Positions 1 to 8,227 are shown, numbered from the stretch's first letter. The stretch: DNA of 64,000 nucleotides from Altererythrobacter xiamenensis (GCF_900177715.1 NZ_FXWG01000003.1:1-64000); one strand, 5' to 3'. Notes: a model not told the origin generated them from the letters alone. Program-made: numbers and translations.

Positions 1-55
1 GACGACCTCAAGTAAACCCCCGACCCGATACAGCCATCGCTGCATCAGCGAGAAG

Positions 56-89
56 CGCCGCTCCGTCACACAGACGGGGCGGCGTTTTT
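56..89 (+). terminator. Rho-independent terminator of an upstream gene
   Basis: A 12-bp GC-rich stem (CGCCGCTCCGTC, loop ACACA, GACGGGGCGGCG) is followed by five T residues. It lies 40 bases after an in-frame codon run ending in TAA at positions 13-15 (reading D-D-L-K-stop), which is probably the last few codons of a gene cut off by the window edge. That gene cannot be identified. Confidence 0.85.
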
Positions 90-108
90 GTTGAGAGACT
101 GCGGGATC

Positions 109-126
109 GGGTCACAAACCCGTCAC
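109..126 (+). promoter_or_regulatory. Candidate PhoB box upstream of the atypical response regulator
   Basis: Two 7-bp direct repeats, GGGTCAC and CCGTCAC, are separated by 4 bp, giving the 11-bp phase of a PhoB box (consensus CTGTCAT-N4-CTGTCAY). The site ends 44 bp before the regulator start. The reading is inference and is strengthened by similar sites before the lipoprotein and plcP genes nearby. Confidence 0.45.
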
Positions 127-170
127 ATAAGCAGGGCAAGCCTTGGTCAAATCAAGGGGCAAGGCGATCG

Positions 171-845
171 ATGTCAGTGGTCAATATCTTCCTGACAAAC
201 CCGGAAGCGGACAGCTTCGAACCGTTCGAGCACGACGGTACACGGTTCATCTTCGCGACGCTCGGACACCAGGGGCCAAAGACCCTGCTCGAAGGGCCGG
301 TCTGGGCCTTTGTCGACTGGGTGATGGACGAAATGGCAGGGCTGGAGATGTGCCGCCGCCTGCGGGTCGATCCGCGCACGGCCAATGCCCACATCACCAT
401 GGTTTTCGAGGACGATAACAACGATTTCCGCAAGCGTGCGCTCGAGGCCGGAGCTGACGATTACATGCGCGGGCCAATCAATCGGTCCGATGCGCTCGAC
501 CGCGTTCTCGCCCTGCAATCGAGCAGTGTCGAACGCCATGTCGCCACCCGCTTCCAGCAAGGCGAGCTGACGATCGATTTCCTCGCGTTCAGGGCATACT
601 GGGCGGGCCAGCCGATCGAATTGCGCCCCAATGAGTTCAGGTTGCTGCGCTTTCTTGCCGAGAACCCCAATGAGGTCCTCAGCCGCGAGGCGCTGATCGG
701 CGGGCTGGGCAAGAACGAGAGCCCGATCGACGAACGCACCGTCGATGTCTGGGTCGGCCGTCTGCGCCGGGCGATCAAGGCCGCTGGCGGTGGCAATCCG
801 CTGCGGACCATCCGCTCGGTCGGTTACGTCTTCGACCTCAACTGA
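171..845 (+). CDS. OmpR-family winged-helix regulator with degenerate receiver domain
   Basis: A 224-residue two-domain regulator. Residues 1-115 have the length and secondary-structure pattern of a receiver domain and residues about 125-222 form an OmpR/PhoB winged helix (ELRPNEFRLLRFLAENPNEV, ending RTIRSVGYVF). The phosphoacceptor-like Asp is present (D49 in FVDWVMDEMAG), but the N-terminal acidic pair is replaced by FLTNPE, the conserved Ser/Thr is F79, and the conserved Lys before Pro is G101 (YMRGP). The protein therefore probably does not switch by ordinary Asp phosphorylation. It is monocistronic, with no histidine kinase beside it, and a candidate PhoB box lies upstream. DNA-binding regulator is certain; the signal is unknown. 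Confidence 0.88.
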   Translation: MSVVNIFLTNPEADSFEPFEHDGTRFIFATLGHQGPKTLLEGPVWAFVDWVMDEMAGLEMCRRLRVDPRTANAHITMVFEDDNNDFRKRALEAGADDYMRGPINRSDALDRVLALQSSSVERHVATRFQQGELTIDFLAFRAYWAGQPIELRPNEFRLLRFLAENPNEVLSREALIGGLGKNESPIDERTVDVWVGRLRRAIKAAGGGNPLRTIRSVGYVFDLN

Positions 846-887
846 AAAACCCTCCCGGGCATTTCATCAAGTATCGGCCTCAAGCAA

Positions 888-917
888 AAGGCCACCCGGC
901 TTGCGCCAGGTGGCCTT
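888..917. terminator. Bidirectional terminator between convergent genes
   Basis: Stem AAGGCCACC-C-GGC / GCC-A-GGTGGCCTT with a TTGC loop and one mismatch lies between the converging regulator and TonB receptor genes. The A-run on its left (CAAGCAAAAG) supplies a T-run for transcripts of the minus strand. Confidence 0.75.
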
Positions 918-943
918 GTCTAACCTTTCAGGGAGGATGCCGG

Positions 944-3628
944 TCAGAACTCTGCAGAGACACTCAACGAGAACGAGGTCCCCACGTCGTAGGTGTTAAT
1001 CTCGATCCGGTTGTCGCCAACCTGCTGATACTCGAAGTTTCCACGGCCGAAGATGTTGCGCGCTTCGAACTTGAGTTCGAGCGGTAGCTTGAAGAGAGCA
1101 AGCTCCTGCCGGGCCACGAAATCGAAAGTGAAACCGGGATCCTCGACGATGTCGGGCAGGCCGGCGGTTCCGCGCCGCGTCACGCGCTCGCTGGCGTAGT
1201 TCAACAGGAAGGTGAACTGCTGCAGCTTGTCCTGGTCCTCGAAGCCGAATTGCATGTTGAGCAGGTGATCGGACTGGCCGGTCAGCGGGTCGCCGCTGTT
1301 GAAGAACAGCGCTGCGTCATTCTCGATCGGGCCGACGCCGGCGGTGAAGATGCGGGTGGTGTCACCGGCCGCCACTTTCAGCTCCGACTGGGTATAGGTG
1401 TAGTTGGTCACGAGGATCAGCTGCTTTGTTTCCAGCCATCCGGTGGCACCCCAGTCGAACAGGGGCTTGGTGACCTGGAATTCGAACTCGCCGCCGAACA
1501 GCTCTGCTTTGGGCGCGTTCGCGAACCGGGTGGTGAAACTCGTATCGGCGCCGATCGAGACATAGGGTTCGATCGGGTTGTCGATCTCCTTGTAGAAACC
1601 CGCGAGCGACACGCGATTGCCGCGACCGAAGTAGTACTCGGCCCGGGCTTCGGCATTGAACAGTTCGGAATCCTGCAAGGCTGGATTACCGATGTACTGT
1701 CGCTGGTTCTCGGGATCGGTGTAGGGCTGGAAGATCAGCTCACGGAATTGCGGGCGGGCGATGGTCTTGGACGCGCTCGCCCGGAACTGGAGCTGATCGC
1801 TCGCTTCCCAGGTGATCGTCGCGCCCGGAAGCCAGTAGTCGTTCTCGAGCGAGGTGTTCGCCAGCGATACGAAGGGATTGTCGAACCGCGCGACCGTCGC
1901 GACCGACTGCGTCGCGCTCTCGTATCGTACGCCAACGTCGAGGCTCAGTCCGAAAGCAGGCGTGATATTGGCCTTGGCATAACCTGCCTGGATTTCGAGG
2001 TCGGCCTGGAAGGCGGGATCGGTCTGGGTCGGTTCGGACAGACCAAGTCCATAAAGGTCGATCACGGCATCGCCGAGCAGCAGGTCGGGGCGCAAAGCGC
2101 CGACGCCCGGCGGAATCGAACCTCCGTCGATCAGGAACTGGCGGCGTTCGGAATATCGCTCGGTATCCGTGAAAGCGTAGCCGACCGTGCCGGACAGCCA
2201 GTCCGCGAAGGGATAGCTGACGTCGATGCCCATGTAGTAGAGGTCTTCCTTCAACTGCGAGAATGCGACCGAGCCGCTGCCGCGCTGGCGATCGAGCACG
2301 TTGATGAAGATATCGCCGGTGTCCTGGTTCGCCTGGTTGGTGCGGACATAGACGAACTCGTATTCGTAAGGCGCTTCACGTTGCGTCTGGGCATAGCCGG
2401 CACGCAGATCGATCGAAAGGTCTTCCAGATTGAGCTCGCCGACCAGCTGCGTGTCGAACAGCTGGCGTTCGTACCAGCCGGTATTCTGCGTAATCAGGCT
2501 GTCGCCATCGAGCGGAAGCTCGCCAAAGCCGAGCCCCGACTGCTTCAGCGTGTCGCGGATGAAGAGGTTGGTGAAGCGGAACTTGGCCTCGTCGAACTCG
2601 AGGCCGATGCCGAACATGGCATTCGCCAGGATCCGGTTATCGGTAACGAAATTGCGCGAATCCCGGTCGAGTTGAAGGTCGGTGGTGAAGGGGTTCTGCG
2701 AGGTGACGACCTTGGTCCTCAGCTTGTTGCTGAGGGACGCCGTGGCAATGATGCCCATGCGGCCTTCGCCGAGGTCGAAGGCGGTCCCGGCCGTGATGCC
2801 GCCGGAGAAGTTCGGGCGGGTTTCGCCCACTGTCTGAACGAGTACCAGGTTCGGATTGCCGAGCTGTTTGACGATGGCACCCTGATCGGCGACCGAAAGG
2901 TCTCCGATACGCAGACCGCTATCGAAGAAGTTCTGCAGGGCAGGCGGGACATCGCGCGTTCCGTCGTCGAAGCCCGACCAGTCATAATCGGAGCCGTAAT
3001 AGTCGAGGCCGTTCGAGAAGGTCGTCTCGGTATCACCGCTCACGCCCATGCTGACCTTGATGAAGCTTTCATCTGGAACGGCGCGGGTCGTGAGGTTGAT
3101 CACGCCGCCACCGAACTCGCCGGGGAAGTTTGCCGAATAGCTCTTCTGCACCAGCGAGGATGCGACGATGTTCGTCGGGAAGATGTCGAGCGGCACGACG
3201 CGGCTCAGCGGCTGCGGCGAGGGAAGGGGGAGACCGTTCAGCAGCGCAAGCGAGTAGCGGTCGCCGAGGCCGCGCACGAAGACGTTGCCGTTGCCCACGA
3301 CCGAAAGGCCGGTGGTGCGGCCGAGCGCGCCGGCGATATCGCCTTCACCCGTGCGCCCGATTTCCTCTGCCGAAAGAACCGAGACGACCTGTGCCGAGCT
3401 ACGCGTGACATCGCGATTGCGGCGACCGGTGACGACGATGCCGCCGCCCGGGATCGAGATCTCGGGCTCTTCGTAGGTATCGTCCAGTTGCTCATCCGCC
3501 GGGTCGAGATCCTGTTCGTCGACCTGCTCCGGCTCGGGCTCGGGTGTTTCTTGTGCGCTGGCCACACCGGGAAAGGTGAGAGCCGTGGAGAGCAGGAGCA
3601 GTCCCGCCAACTGCTTGCCAGTGTTCAT
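944..3628 (-). CDS. TonB-dependent outer membrane receptor, probable phosphate-starvation uptake
   Basis: An 894-residue outer membrane receptor. A signal peptide ends in GVASAQ at about residue 26; an acidic Glu/Asp-rich linker follows, then a plug domain (about residues 65-200, with IVVTGRRNRDVTRS and NVFVRGLGDRY) and a 22-strand-type barrel ending in a terminal Phe (SVSAEF). The ATG at 3628 is chosen because AAGGGG lies 9 nt upstream; another ATG 18 nt earlier lacks such a site. It lies 116 bp downstream of a lipoprotein gene on the same strand, with a hairpin in between. Such receptors import scarce nutrients using the TonB proton-motive coupling. The substrate is not visible in the sequence; PhoB-like sites before the lipoprotein gene suggest a phosphorus compound. 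Confidence 0.93.
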   Translation of the reverse strand: MNTGKQLAGLLLLSTALTFPGVASAQETPEPEPEQVDEQDLDPADEQLDDTYEEPEISIPGGGIVVTGRRNRDVTRSSAQVVSVLSAEEIGRTGEGDIAGALGRTTGLSVVGNGNVFVRGLGDRYSLALLNGLPLPSPQPLSRVVPLDIFPTNIVASSLVQKSYSANFPGEFGGGVINLTTRAVPDESFIKVSMGVSGDTETTFSNGLDYYGSDYDWSGFDDGTRDVPPALQNFFDSGLRIGDLSVADQGAIVKQLGNPNLVLVQTVGETRPNFSGGITAGTAFDLGEGRMGIIATASLSNKLRTKVVTSQNPFTTDLQLDRDSRNFVTDNRILANAMFGIGLEFDEAKFRFTNLFIRDTLKQSGLGFGELPLDGDSLITQNTGWYERQLFDTQLVGELNLEDLSIDLRAGYAQTQREAPYEYEFVYVRTNQANQDTGDIFINVLDRQRGSGSVAFSQLKEDLYYMGIDVSYPFADWLSGTVGYAFTDTERYSERRQFLIDGGSIPPGVGALRPDLLLGDAVIDLYGLGLSEPTQTDPAFQADLEIQAGYAKANITPAFGLSLDVGVRYESATQSVATVARFDNPFVSLANTSLENDYWLPGATITWEASDQLQFRASASKTIARPQFRELIFQPYTDPENQRQYIGNPALQDSELFNAEARAEYYFGRGNRVSLAGFYKEIDNPIEPYVSIGADTSFTTRFANAPKAELFGGEFEFQVTKPLFDWGATGWLETKQLILVTNYTYTQSELKVAAGDTTRIFTAGVGPIENDAALFFNSGDPLTGQSDHLLNMQFGFEDQDKLQQFTFLLNYASERVTRRGTAGLPDIVEDPGFTFDFVARQELALFKLPLELKFEARNIFGRGNFEYQQVGDNRIEINTYDVGTSFSLSVSAEF

Positions 3629-3695
3629 TGCAATAGACCCCTTCATCTAGGTCCGAGAAAATCGGTGGGCCGGTATTCGGGCCCGAATGCGAAGA

Positions 3696-3731
3696 GGGGA
3701 GCCGGACCGCAGCAATGCGCGCCGGCTCCCC
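3696..3731 (-). terminator. Hairpin between lipoprotein and receptor genes
   Basis: Ten-bp inverted repeat GGGGAGCCGG...CCGGCTCCCC just after the lipoprotein stop, without a strong T-tract. It could lower readthrough into the receptor or protect the upstream message. Confidence 0.5.
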
Positions 3732-3744
3732 CATCTTGCGTCGA

Positions 3745-5331
3745 TCAGGAGGTGTAGATCGGCAGCGAGGTGCAGGCCCCGCTGTTGTTGCCGAAGCTGA
3801 TCGTTGCCGAATCGCAGGTCCAACCTTCGAAGCGCGTGTCGGCCGCCTGGGCCGCGCCGACGAAGCCTGCGTTGTCGAAGAAGCTCGAAACGCCGGTCGG
3901 GTCGAAGGCGACGAGCGCATCTTCGTTGGTGCCGTTCTTGTAGGTCATCGACAGCGTGTTGGTAAGCGCGGTCGTGGTGTTGGAACCGGCGTCAAACCGG
4001 TTCTGCAGCTGGGCAACGGTGGTGCCGCTGCCGTCACGGAACGGAGTACCGCAATCGAGTGCGACCGATTCGAAGCGAACCGGACCTGCTTCGTCGAGGC
4101 CGGCATTGGCCGCTCGGGTCAGCGTCTCGATCGTGTCGACGCGCAGACAGGGCGTGCCGTTCGACGAGGCATCCACGATGATCGTGTTGAACAGCGAGTA
4201 GTCGGCGCGGCCGCGGATGCGCACGGCCTGGTCGTCGTTCTTGCGCTGAATGAAGGTCGCGTTGGAGATCAACGTGTTCTGACGCGGGGTGTTCTCCTCC
4301 AGCGTATTCGAGGAGTCCGCTTCGATGATCGTGTCGCCCACGTTGGAGCGCTGGACCGCGACGACATATTGCAGTGTCGCCTTCACGCCGGTGTCGGTGT
4401 CGATCGAATCGTCTTCTGCGCCGACGACCACAAGGCCCTTCATGTTGACCACGCCGCCGAAGAACTCGACGCCGTCATCCGCGCTGTTGAAGGACATGAT
4501 GTTTTCGAAGGTGGTGCCCGAACCGACGCCGCCCGTGGTAAGAGCCTGAAGCTCGTCGCCGTTCGACAAGACGGTGCCGGAGTAACGCAGCTGGACATTG
4601 CGGACGCTGCCCGAATTGTCGGAAGCATCGTTGCCGCCATAGCGGGGCGGGGTGGTCGTGCCCTCGACTTCGCGTTCGCAATTCACCGAGCCCGGCGTTG
4701 CGGTGTTCGAAAGGCAGTCGGTGATGGGCGCGCGCCCGTTGATGATCAGGCCACCCCAGTCGCCCGAGGAATCGTCGGTGTTCTCACCGCGAATGTTCTG
4801 CTGGCTGGTGAAGATGATCGGACGCGCGGTGGTGCCGTTCGCCTGGATCTGGTTGCCGCGGTTGACGTTCAGATACGAACCGTCGAGCCCGGCCAGAGTA
4901 ACGCCCGGATCGATCGTGAGTACCACGTCCGTGTCGCTCAAACCGTCCGAAGCGTCAGCCGCCGGGCCGCCGTCCGAACCCACGTCGACCTGGCCATCGA
5001 TCAGGTAGATGACAGCGGAATCGGCAGTGGTGAATTGCAGCTGTGACGAACGGTTGAACCGCGCCGGCAGCTGGCACAGGCGATAAGTGCCGGTGGGGCC
5101 ACTGATGACGCCGCGGTCGGTCAGGCCCTGCGGATCGGCAATGAACGGACAGTCGGTTGCTGCCGTTGCGGTCGCTGCAGGCGGGGGCGGGGGCGGCGGA
5201 GGCGGCGGCGGTGCAGGGTTGTTGATGGTGATGTTGCCACCGGTGCCGGGCGAAGAGATCTCGTCGGCGCCGCAGCCGGTCAGGATGACCAGGCCGCAAC
5301 CCAGGATAAGCGTTCTTTGAATGTTTTTCAC
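3745..5331 (-). CDS. Surface or periplasmic lipoprotein, probable beta-helix, partner of the TonB receptor
   Basis: A 528-residue lipoprotein. The GTG at 5331 is chosen because GAGGGA lies about 9 nt upstream and the product then begins MKNIQRTL with a proper type II signal (lipobox LTGC, Cys19). An Asn/Pro-rich linker (NITINNPAPPP and an 11-proline run) follows, then a long region rich in N, D, T and V with repeated short turns (for example NRGNQIQANGT, WGGLIINGRAP, NVQLRYSG), suggesting a right-handed parallel beta-helix. No catalytic motif is recognised. Placement before a TonB receptor gene suggests it captures or presents the same substrate. It could instead be a surface carbohydrate-binding protein; function is unassigned. 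Confidence 0.85.
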   Translation of the reverse strand: MKNIQRTLILGCGLVILTGCGADEISSPGTGGNITINNPAPPPPPPPPPPPAATATAATDCPFIADPQGLTDRGVISGPTGTYRLCQLPARFNRSSQLQFTTADSAVIYLIDGQVDVGSDGGPAADASDGLSDTDVVLTIDPGVTLAGLDGSYLNVNRGNQIQANGTTARPIIFTSQQNIRGENTDDSSGDWGGLIINGRAPITDCLSNTATPGSVNCEREVEGTTTPPRYGGNDASDNSGSVRNVQLRYSGTVLSNGDELQALTTGGVGSGTTFENIMSFNSADDGVEFFGGVVNMKGLVVVGAEDDSIDTDTGVKATLQYVVAVQRSNVGDTIIEADSSNTLEENTPRQNTLISNATFIQRKNDDQAVRIRGRADYSLFNTIIVDASSNGTPCLRVDTIETLTRAANAGLDEAGPVRFESVALDCGTPFRDGSGTTVAQLQNRFDAGSNTTTALTNTLSMTYKNGTNEDALVAFDPTGVSSFFDNAGFVGAAQAADTRFEGWTCDSATISFGNNSGACTSLPIYTS

Positions 5332-5467
5332 AGCGAGCGGTCCCTCAAAAAACCGAAGAAGAATGTGCGAGCGCAGCAATTCGCGCTCACCACCCGCTAG
5401 GTGCGTTTCGTGACTCTTTTTTGTCAGTTTTTCCGATTGATTTCAGCTGGGTGCATTATGTTGAAAC

Positions 5468-5485
5468 ATGACATTCAGACGACAA
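5468..5485 (-). promoter_or_regulatory. Candidate PhoB box for the lipoprotein-receptor unit
   Basis: On the minus strand the site reads TTGTCGT-CTGA-ATGTCAT, two half-sites with an 11-bp phase. CATAAT, resembling a -10 element, follows 7 nt later, and the lipoprotein GTG is 136 bp downstream. Confidence 0.5.
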
Positions 5486-5565
5486 TCCAGTCACGTATTT
5501 TGCGCCTCGATAAGCGGGCCTGTAATAAAACTTCCCGAGTGAAATCAGGCGCTCGCTCGTCAATT

Positions 5566-5583
5566 GTTACAGTTCGATGACAT
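5566..5583 (-). promoter_or_regulatory. Second PhoB-box-like site upstream of the lipoprotein gene
   Basis: The minus strand reads ATGTCAT-CGAA-CTGTAAC with the same 11-bp phase. It is 234 bp from the lipoprotein start, so it would serve a distal promoter; it is weaker evidence than the proximal site. Confidence 0.35.
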
Positions 5584-5649
5584 TGTTACATTTTTATTGC
5601 AGTTCTCTCGGCCGACCTTCATTCTCCAACCAACAATGGGAGAGTGCCA

Positions 5650-6018
5650 ATGCTTCTGACCGGATTTGCTGCAATTGCCCTCATGGCTCCTGCTCCAGCC
5701 TTGGCGAGCGAGGAGACGGCCGTCGGCTACGAGCCCTTGATCGAAGGGAAGGTAGCAGCTGCGATCGACGAGATCGAAGCGAACGAGACGCTTGACGCCA
5801 ACGATCCCGCCCGGCTGATCAACCTCGGGATTGCCTATGCCAACCAGGGGCGCACAGCAGAGGCGCGAACCCTTTTCGAGACAGCCATGAACAGTAGCGA
5901 TCGGCTTGCGCTCGAAACGGCTGACGGTGACTGGAAAGACTCGAAACACCTTGCGCGACTGGCGCTGAAGATGCTGGAACGAGGTGATTTTGCGAGCGAA
6001 CGTATGGCGTCTCGCTAA
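5650..6018 (+). CDS. Small exported TPR-like protein
   Basis: A 122-residue protein starting at an ATG with GGGAG 7 nt upstream (an in-frame GTG two codons earlier is poorer). Residues 1-20 form a signal peptide ending APALAS. A single TPR-like helical pair follows (ARLINLGIAYANQGRTAEAR, then TLFETAMNSSD), along with a preceding partial helix pair, so it is probably a small periplasmic scaffold. It is transcribed away from the lipoprotein-receptor unit and followed at once by a strong terminator, so it is monocistronic. No enzymatic motif is present. Confidence 0.8.
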   Translation: MLLTGFAAIALMAPAPALASEETAVGYEPLIEGKVAAAIDEIEANETLDANDPARLINLGIAYANQGRTAEARTLFETAMNSSDRLALETADGDWKDSKHLARLALKMLERGDFASERMASR

Positions 6019-6055
6019 ACGGCCCGTCGGGATCGCCATAAGAACGAGTTGAAGT

Positions 6056-6085
6056 GGGCGCTTGCTTTTGCAGGCGCCCTTTTTC
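6056..6085 (+). terminator. Rho-independent terminator of the small TPR gene
   Basis: A 10-bp stem GGGCGCTTGC / GCAGGCGCCC with a TTTT loop and a run of T residues directly after the stem. Confidence 0.9.
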
Positions 6086-6103
6086 GTGCAGCAGGCTGAG
6101 TGT

Positions 6104-7204
6104 TCAGCGCCCCTCGACGAGATCGAGCCCGAAGGCGTTGGCATTGGGGTCGAGGCCTGAAACGAATTGCTGCGTCGCGGCTTCCCAACTGAAAGTGGCT
6201 CCGTAGGCTGCACAGTCGCTTCGGTCGCAATAGCGCGACGCGTCGATTGCGCGACATAACTCATCTGACAATGCGCCGACCTTGTCGGTCACGATGTCCA
6301 GCGGCCCGGGGACGGGGAAGGCCGCCACCGGTGTACCGCAAGCAAGCGCTTCGATCATGACCAGGCCGAAGGTGTCGGTCCTGCTCGGAAAAACGAAAAC
6401 GTCGGCTCCGGCGTAGCAACCGGCCAGTTCTCTCCCGCTGCGCTTGCCGAGGAAATGGGCCTCGGGAAACCGTTGTTCCATCTCGCGCCGCTGCGGCCCG
6501 TCGCCTACCACCACTTTCGTGCCGGGATACTCGCAGGCGAGGAACGCTTCGAGGTTCTTCTCGACCGCAACGCGTCCGACATAGAGCAGGATCGGTCCTT
6601 CCAGTTCCGCATATTCGGACGGCTGCGGTGCATCGGGCGTGAAGCAATCGAGATCGACGCCGCGCCCCCAGCGATGCAGGTGGTTGAGGCCCTGCTGTTC
6701 CAATTGCTCGCTTATGCTGTCGGTTGCGACCATTATCCGCTCTGCCGGGGCATGGAACCAGCGGATATAGCGCCAGAACCGCTGGGCCGAGATGCCCGTG
6801 CGCCGGGCGAGATAGTCCGGAAACTGCGTGTGATAGGCGGTCGTGAACGCGACATCGTGCCTGAGGCAGTATCGCCGCGCAGCAAGGCCGAGCGGCCCTT
6901 CAGTCGAGATATGAACTGCATCGGGCGCGATTGCGGCGAGCCGGCGTCCGACCGCTCCGGGTGCGCTGATCGCCAGCCTGATCTCGGGATAGGTCGGGCA
7001 GGGCACCGAGAGGTAGGTATCGGGTGCGATGACCTCCACCTCGTGTCCCCATCGCCGCAGCACCGCGACGGTCGTCTCCAAGGTTCGGACGACGCCATTG
7101 GTCTGCGGGTGCCATGCGTCGGTCACGATCCCGATGGTGAGCGGCTTGCGAAAGTTGGCGACCGGGATTTCGCTGCCGTTGTTGATCGAGCGCATTTCCA
7201 TCAT
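6104..7204 (-). CDS. agt: GT4-type glycosyltransferase, probable Agt of phosphate-starvation glycolipid synthesis
   Basis: A 366-residue GT-B glycosyltransferase. The N-terminal Rossmann lobe has IGIVTDAWHPQTNGVVRTLE and the donor lobe has LLYVGRVAVEKNLEAFLACE, followed by SRTDTFGLVMIEALACGTPV, the E-x7-E region that grips the nucleotide sugar. It resembles SqdX and MgtA transferases that act on diacylglycerol. Its start overlaps the stop of the metallophosphoesterase by ATGA, so the two are translationally coupled (GGAGG precedes the ATGs). In other alphaproteobacteria an Agt transferase next to PlcP makes glucosyl- or glucuronosyl-diacylglycerol when phosphate is scarce; the same role is inferred here. 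A mannosyltransferase of another lipid pathway is the alternative. Confidence 0.85.
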   Translation of the reverse strand: MMEMRSINNGSEIPVANFRKPLTIGIVTDAWHPQTNGVVRTLETTVAVLRRWGHEVEVIAPDTYLSVPCPTYPEIRLAISAPGAVGRRLAAIAPDAVHISTEGPLGLAARRYCLRHDVAFTTAYHTQFPDYLARRTGISAQRFWRYIRWFHAPAERIMVATDSISEQLEQQGLNHLHRWGRGVDLDCFTPDAPQPSEYAELEGPILLYVGRVAVEKNLEAFLACEYPGTKVVVGDGPQRREMEQRFPEAHFLGKRSGRELAGCYAGADVFVFPSRTDTFGLVMIEALACGTPVAAFPVPGPLDIVTDKVGALSDELCRAIDASRYCDRSDCAAYGATFSWEAATQQFVSGLDPNANAFGLDLVEGR

Positions 7205-8109
7205 GCCGCCTCCGTCCGAAGAGGTTCTGCTGCATTTTCGAGCGTGCGCCTGGCGATTTCATCGGGCCAGTGGAGTATCTCCATCGTGCCGTCCTGGTGT
7301 TCGACCAGCGCGTTGCAGCCTTCGACCCAGTCGCCGTCGTTCCAGTATTCGACTTCGCGCCCGGCATGGGTGAAACGCCGGAACTCGGCTGTGTGGATAT
7401 GGCCGCACACGACCCCGTCGACGCCGCGTTCGGCCGCTGCACGCGCGACCACCTCTTCATATTTCGAGATGAACTCGACCGCGTTCTTGACCTTGTGCTT
7501 GGCCGCCTTGGAGATCGACCAGTAGGGCAGGCCGAACATGGTGCGCACCGCGCTGACCCAGCCGTTGACCTTCATCATCAGATGGTACGCCGCGTCTCCG
7601 ATGAAGGCGAGCCAGCGGTGCGCCAGCATGACGGTGTCGAACTCGTCCCCGTGCAGCACCATGAGGCGGCGACCGTCGGCGGTGTCGTGAAAAGCGGCGC
7701 GCTGGATTTCCACCCCGCCGAAGTTCATGCCAGAGAACGGCCGGACCATCTCGTCATGGTTTCCGGGAATATAGACGATACGGGTGCCGCGCTTGGCGCG
7801 CTTCAGGACGCGCCACACTATGTCGTTATGCTCCGGCGGCCAGAAGAAGCGCTTCTTGAGCCGCCAGCCATCGATGATGTCGCCCACCAGATAGAGCGTC
7901 TCGCTGTCGGTGTGGTCGAGAAAGTCGATCAGCAGTTCGGCATTGCAGCCCTTGGTCCCGAGGTGAACGTCGCTGATCCAGATGGTGCGGTATTTACGCC
8001 TCTCCCCGACTATCCTTTCCGGGCGATGCGGTTCTGCAGGCGCAATTCGCAGGAGCTGGGAAATGTCGGCGACATTTTCGGAAGTCGTTTGATTGAGGGC
8101 GTCGGTCAC
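7201..8109 (-). CDS. plcP: Metallophosphoesterase, probable phospholipase C PlcP (COG2908)
   Basis: A 302-residue calcineurin-like phosphoesterase with the metal-site motifs in order: SDVHLGT, GDIIDGW, GNHDE, VLHGDEFD and GHIHTAE. This family is often labelled LpxH (UDP-diacylglucosamine hydrolase), but the coupled downstream glycosyltransferase and a three-repeat PhoB-like box point to PlcP, which cleaves phospholipids to diacylglycerol so that phosphorus can be recycled. The GTG at 8109 is preferred because AGGAGG lies 8 nt upstream. An ATG at 8151 has no ribosome site and lies only 12 bp from the PhoB-like box, where the -10 region should be. Enzyme class is certain; PlcP rather than LpxH is inferred from context. 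Confidence 0.85.
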   Translation of the reverse strand: MTDALNQTTSENVADISQLLRIAPAEPHRPERIVGERRKYRTIWISDVHLGTKGCNAELLIDFLDHTDSETLYLVGDIIDGWRLKKRFFWPPEHNDIVWRVLKRAKRGTRIVYIPGNHDEMVRPFSGMNFGGVEIQRAAFHDTADGRRLMVLHGDEFDTVMLAHRWLAFIGDAAYHLMMKVNGWVSAVRTMFGLPYWSISKAAKHKVKNAVEFISKYEEVVARAAAERGVDGVVCGHIHTAEFRRFTHAGREVEYWNDGDWVEGCNALVEHQDGTMEILHWPDEIARRTLENAAEPLRTEAA

Positions 8110-8162
8110 GTCGTGATCCTCCTCGGCAAGAATGCTTTCGGAGCGATCCATGACAGATGAAT

Positions 8163-8191
8163 GTTACACCGGAATCACAGTCTCATGACTG
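8163..8191 (-). promoter_or_regulatory. Candidate PhoB box with three phased repeats before plcP-agt
   Basis: On the minus strand three 7-mers occur at exact 11-bp intervals: CAGTCAT, CTGTGAT and GTGTAAC, each close to the PhoB half-site CTGTCAT/C. This is the best regulatory site of the block and implies induction when phosphate runs out. Confidence 0.65.
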
Positions 8192-8227
8192 TTTGAAGAC
8201 TGATCGAAGTTTTTGCCGGGCATGTGC

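Larger units (their letters stand above)
5332..5649. other. Divergent intergenic region with promoter elements
   Basis: AT-rich 318-bp gap between the divergent lipoprotein operon and the small TPR gene. It holds two PhoB-box-like sites, listed separately, both reading toward the lipoprotein. No short gene was found in it. Confidence 0.7.

Noticed and set aside
1250..3757. 835-codon open frame antisense to the first TonB receptor
   Set aside because: Shadow of the high-GC receptor gene; product has no domain, no ribosome site and a repetitive charged composition.
7201..8109. LpxH as the identity of the metallophosphoesterase
   Set aside because: Not excluded by motifs, but coupling to a glycosyltransferase and the PhoB-like box favour PlcP.
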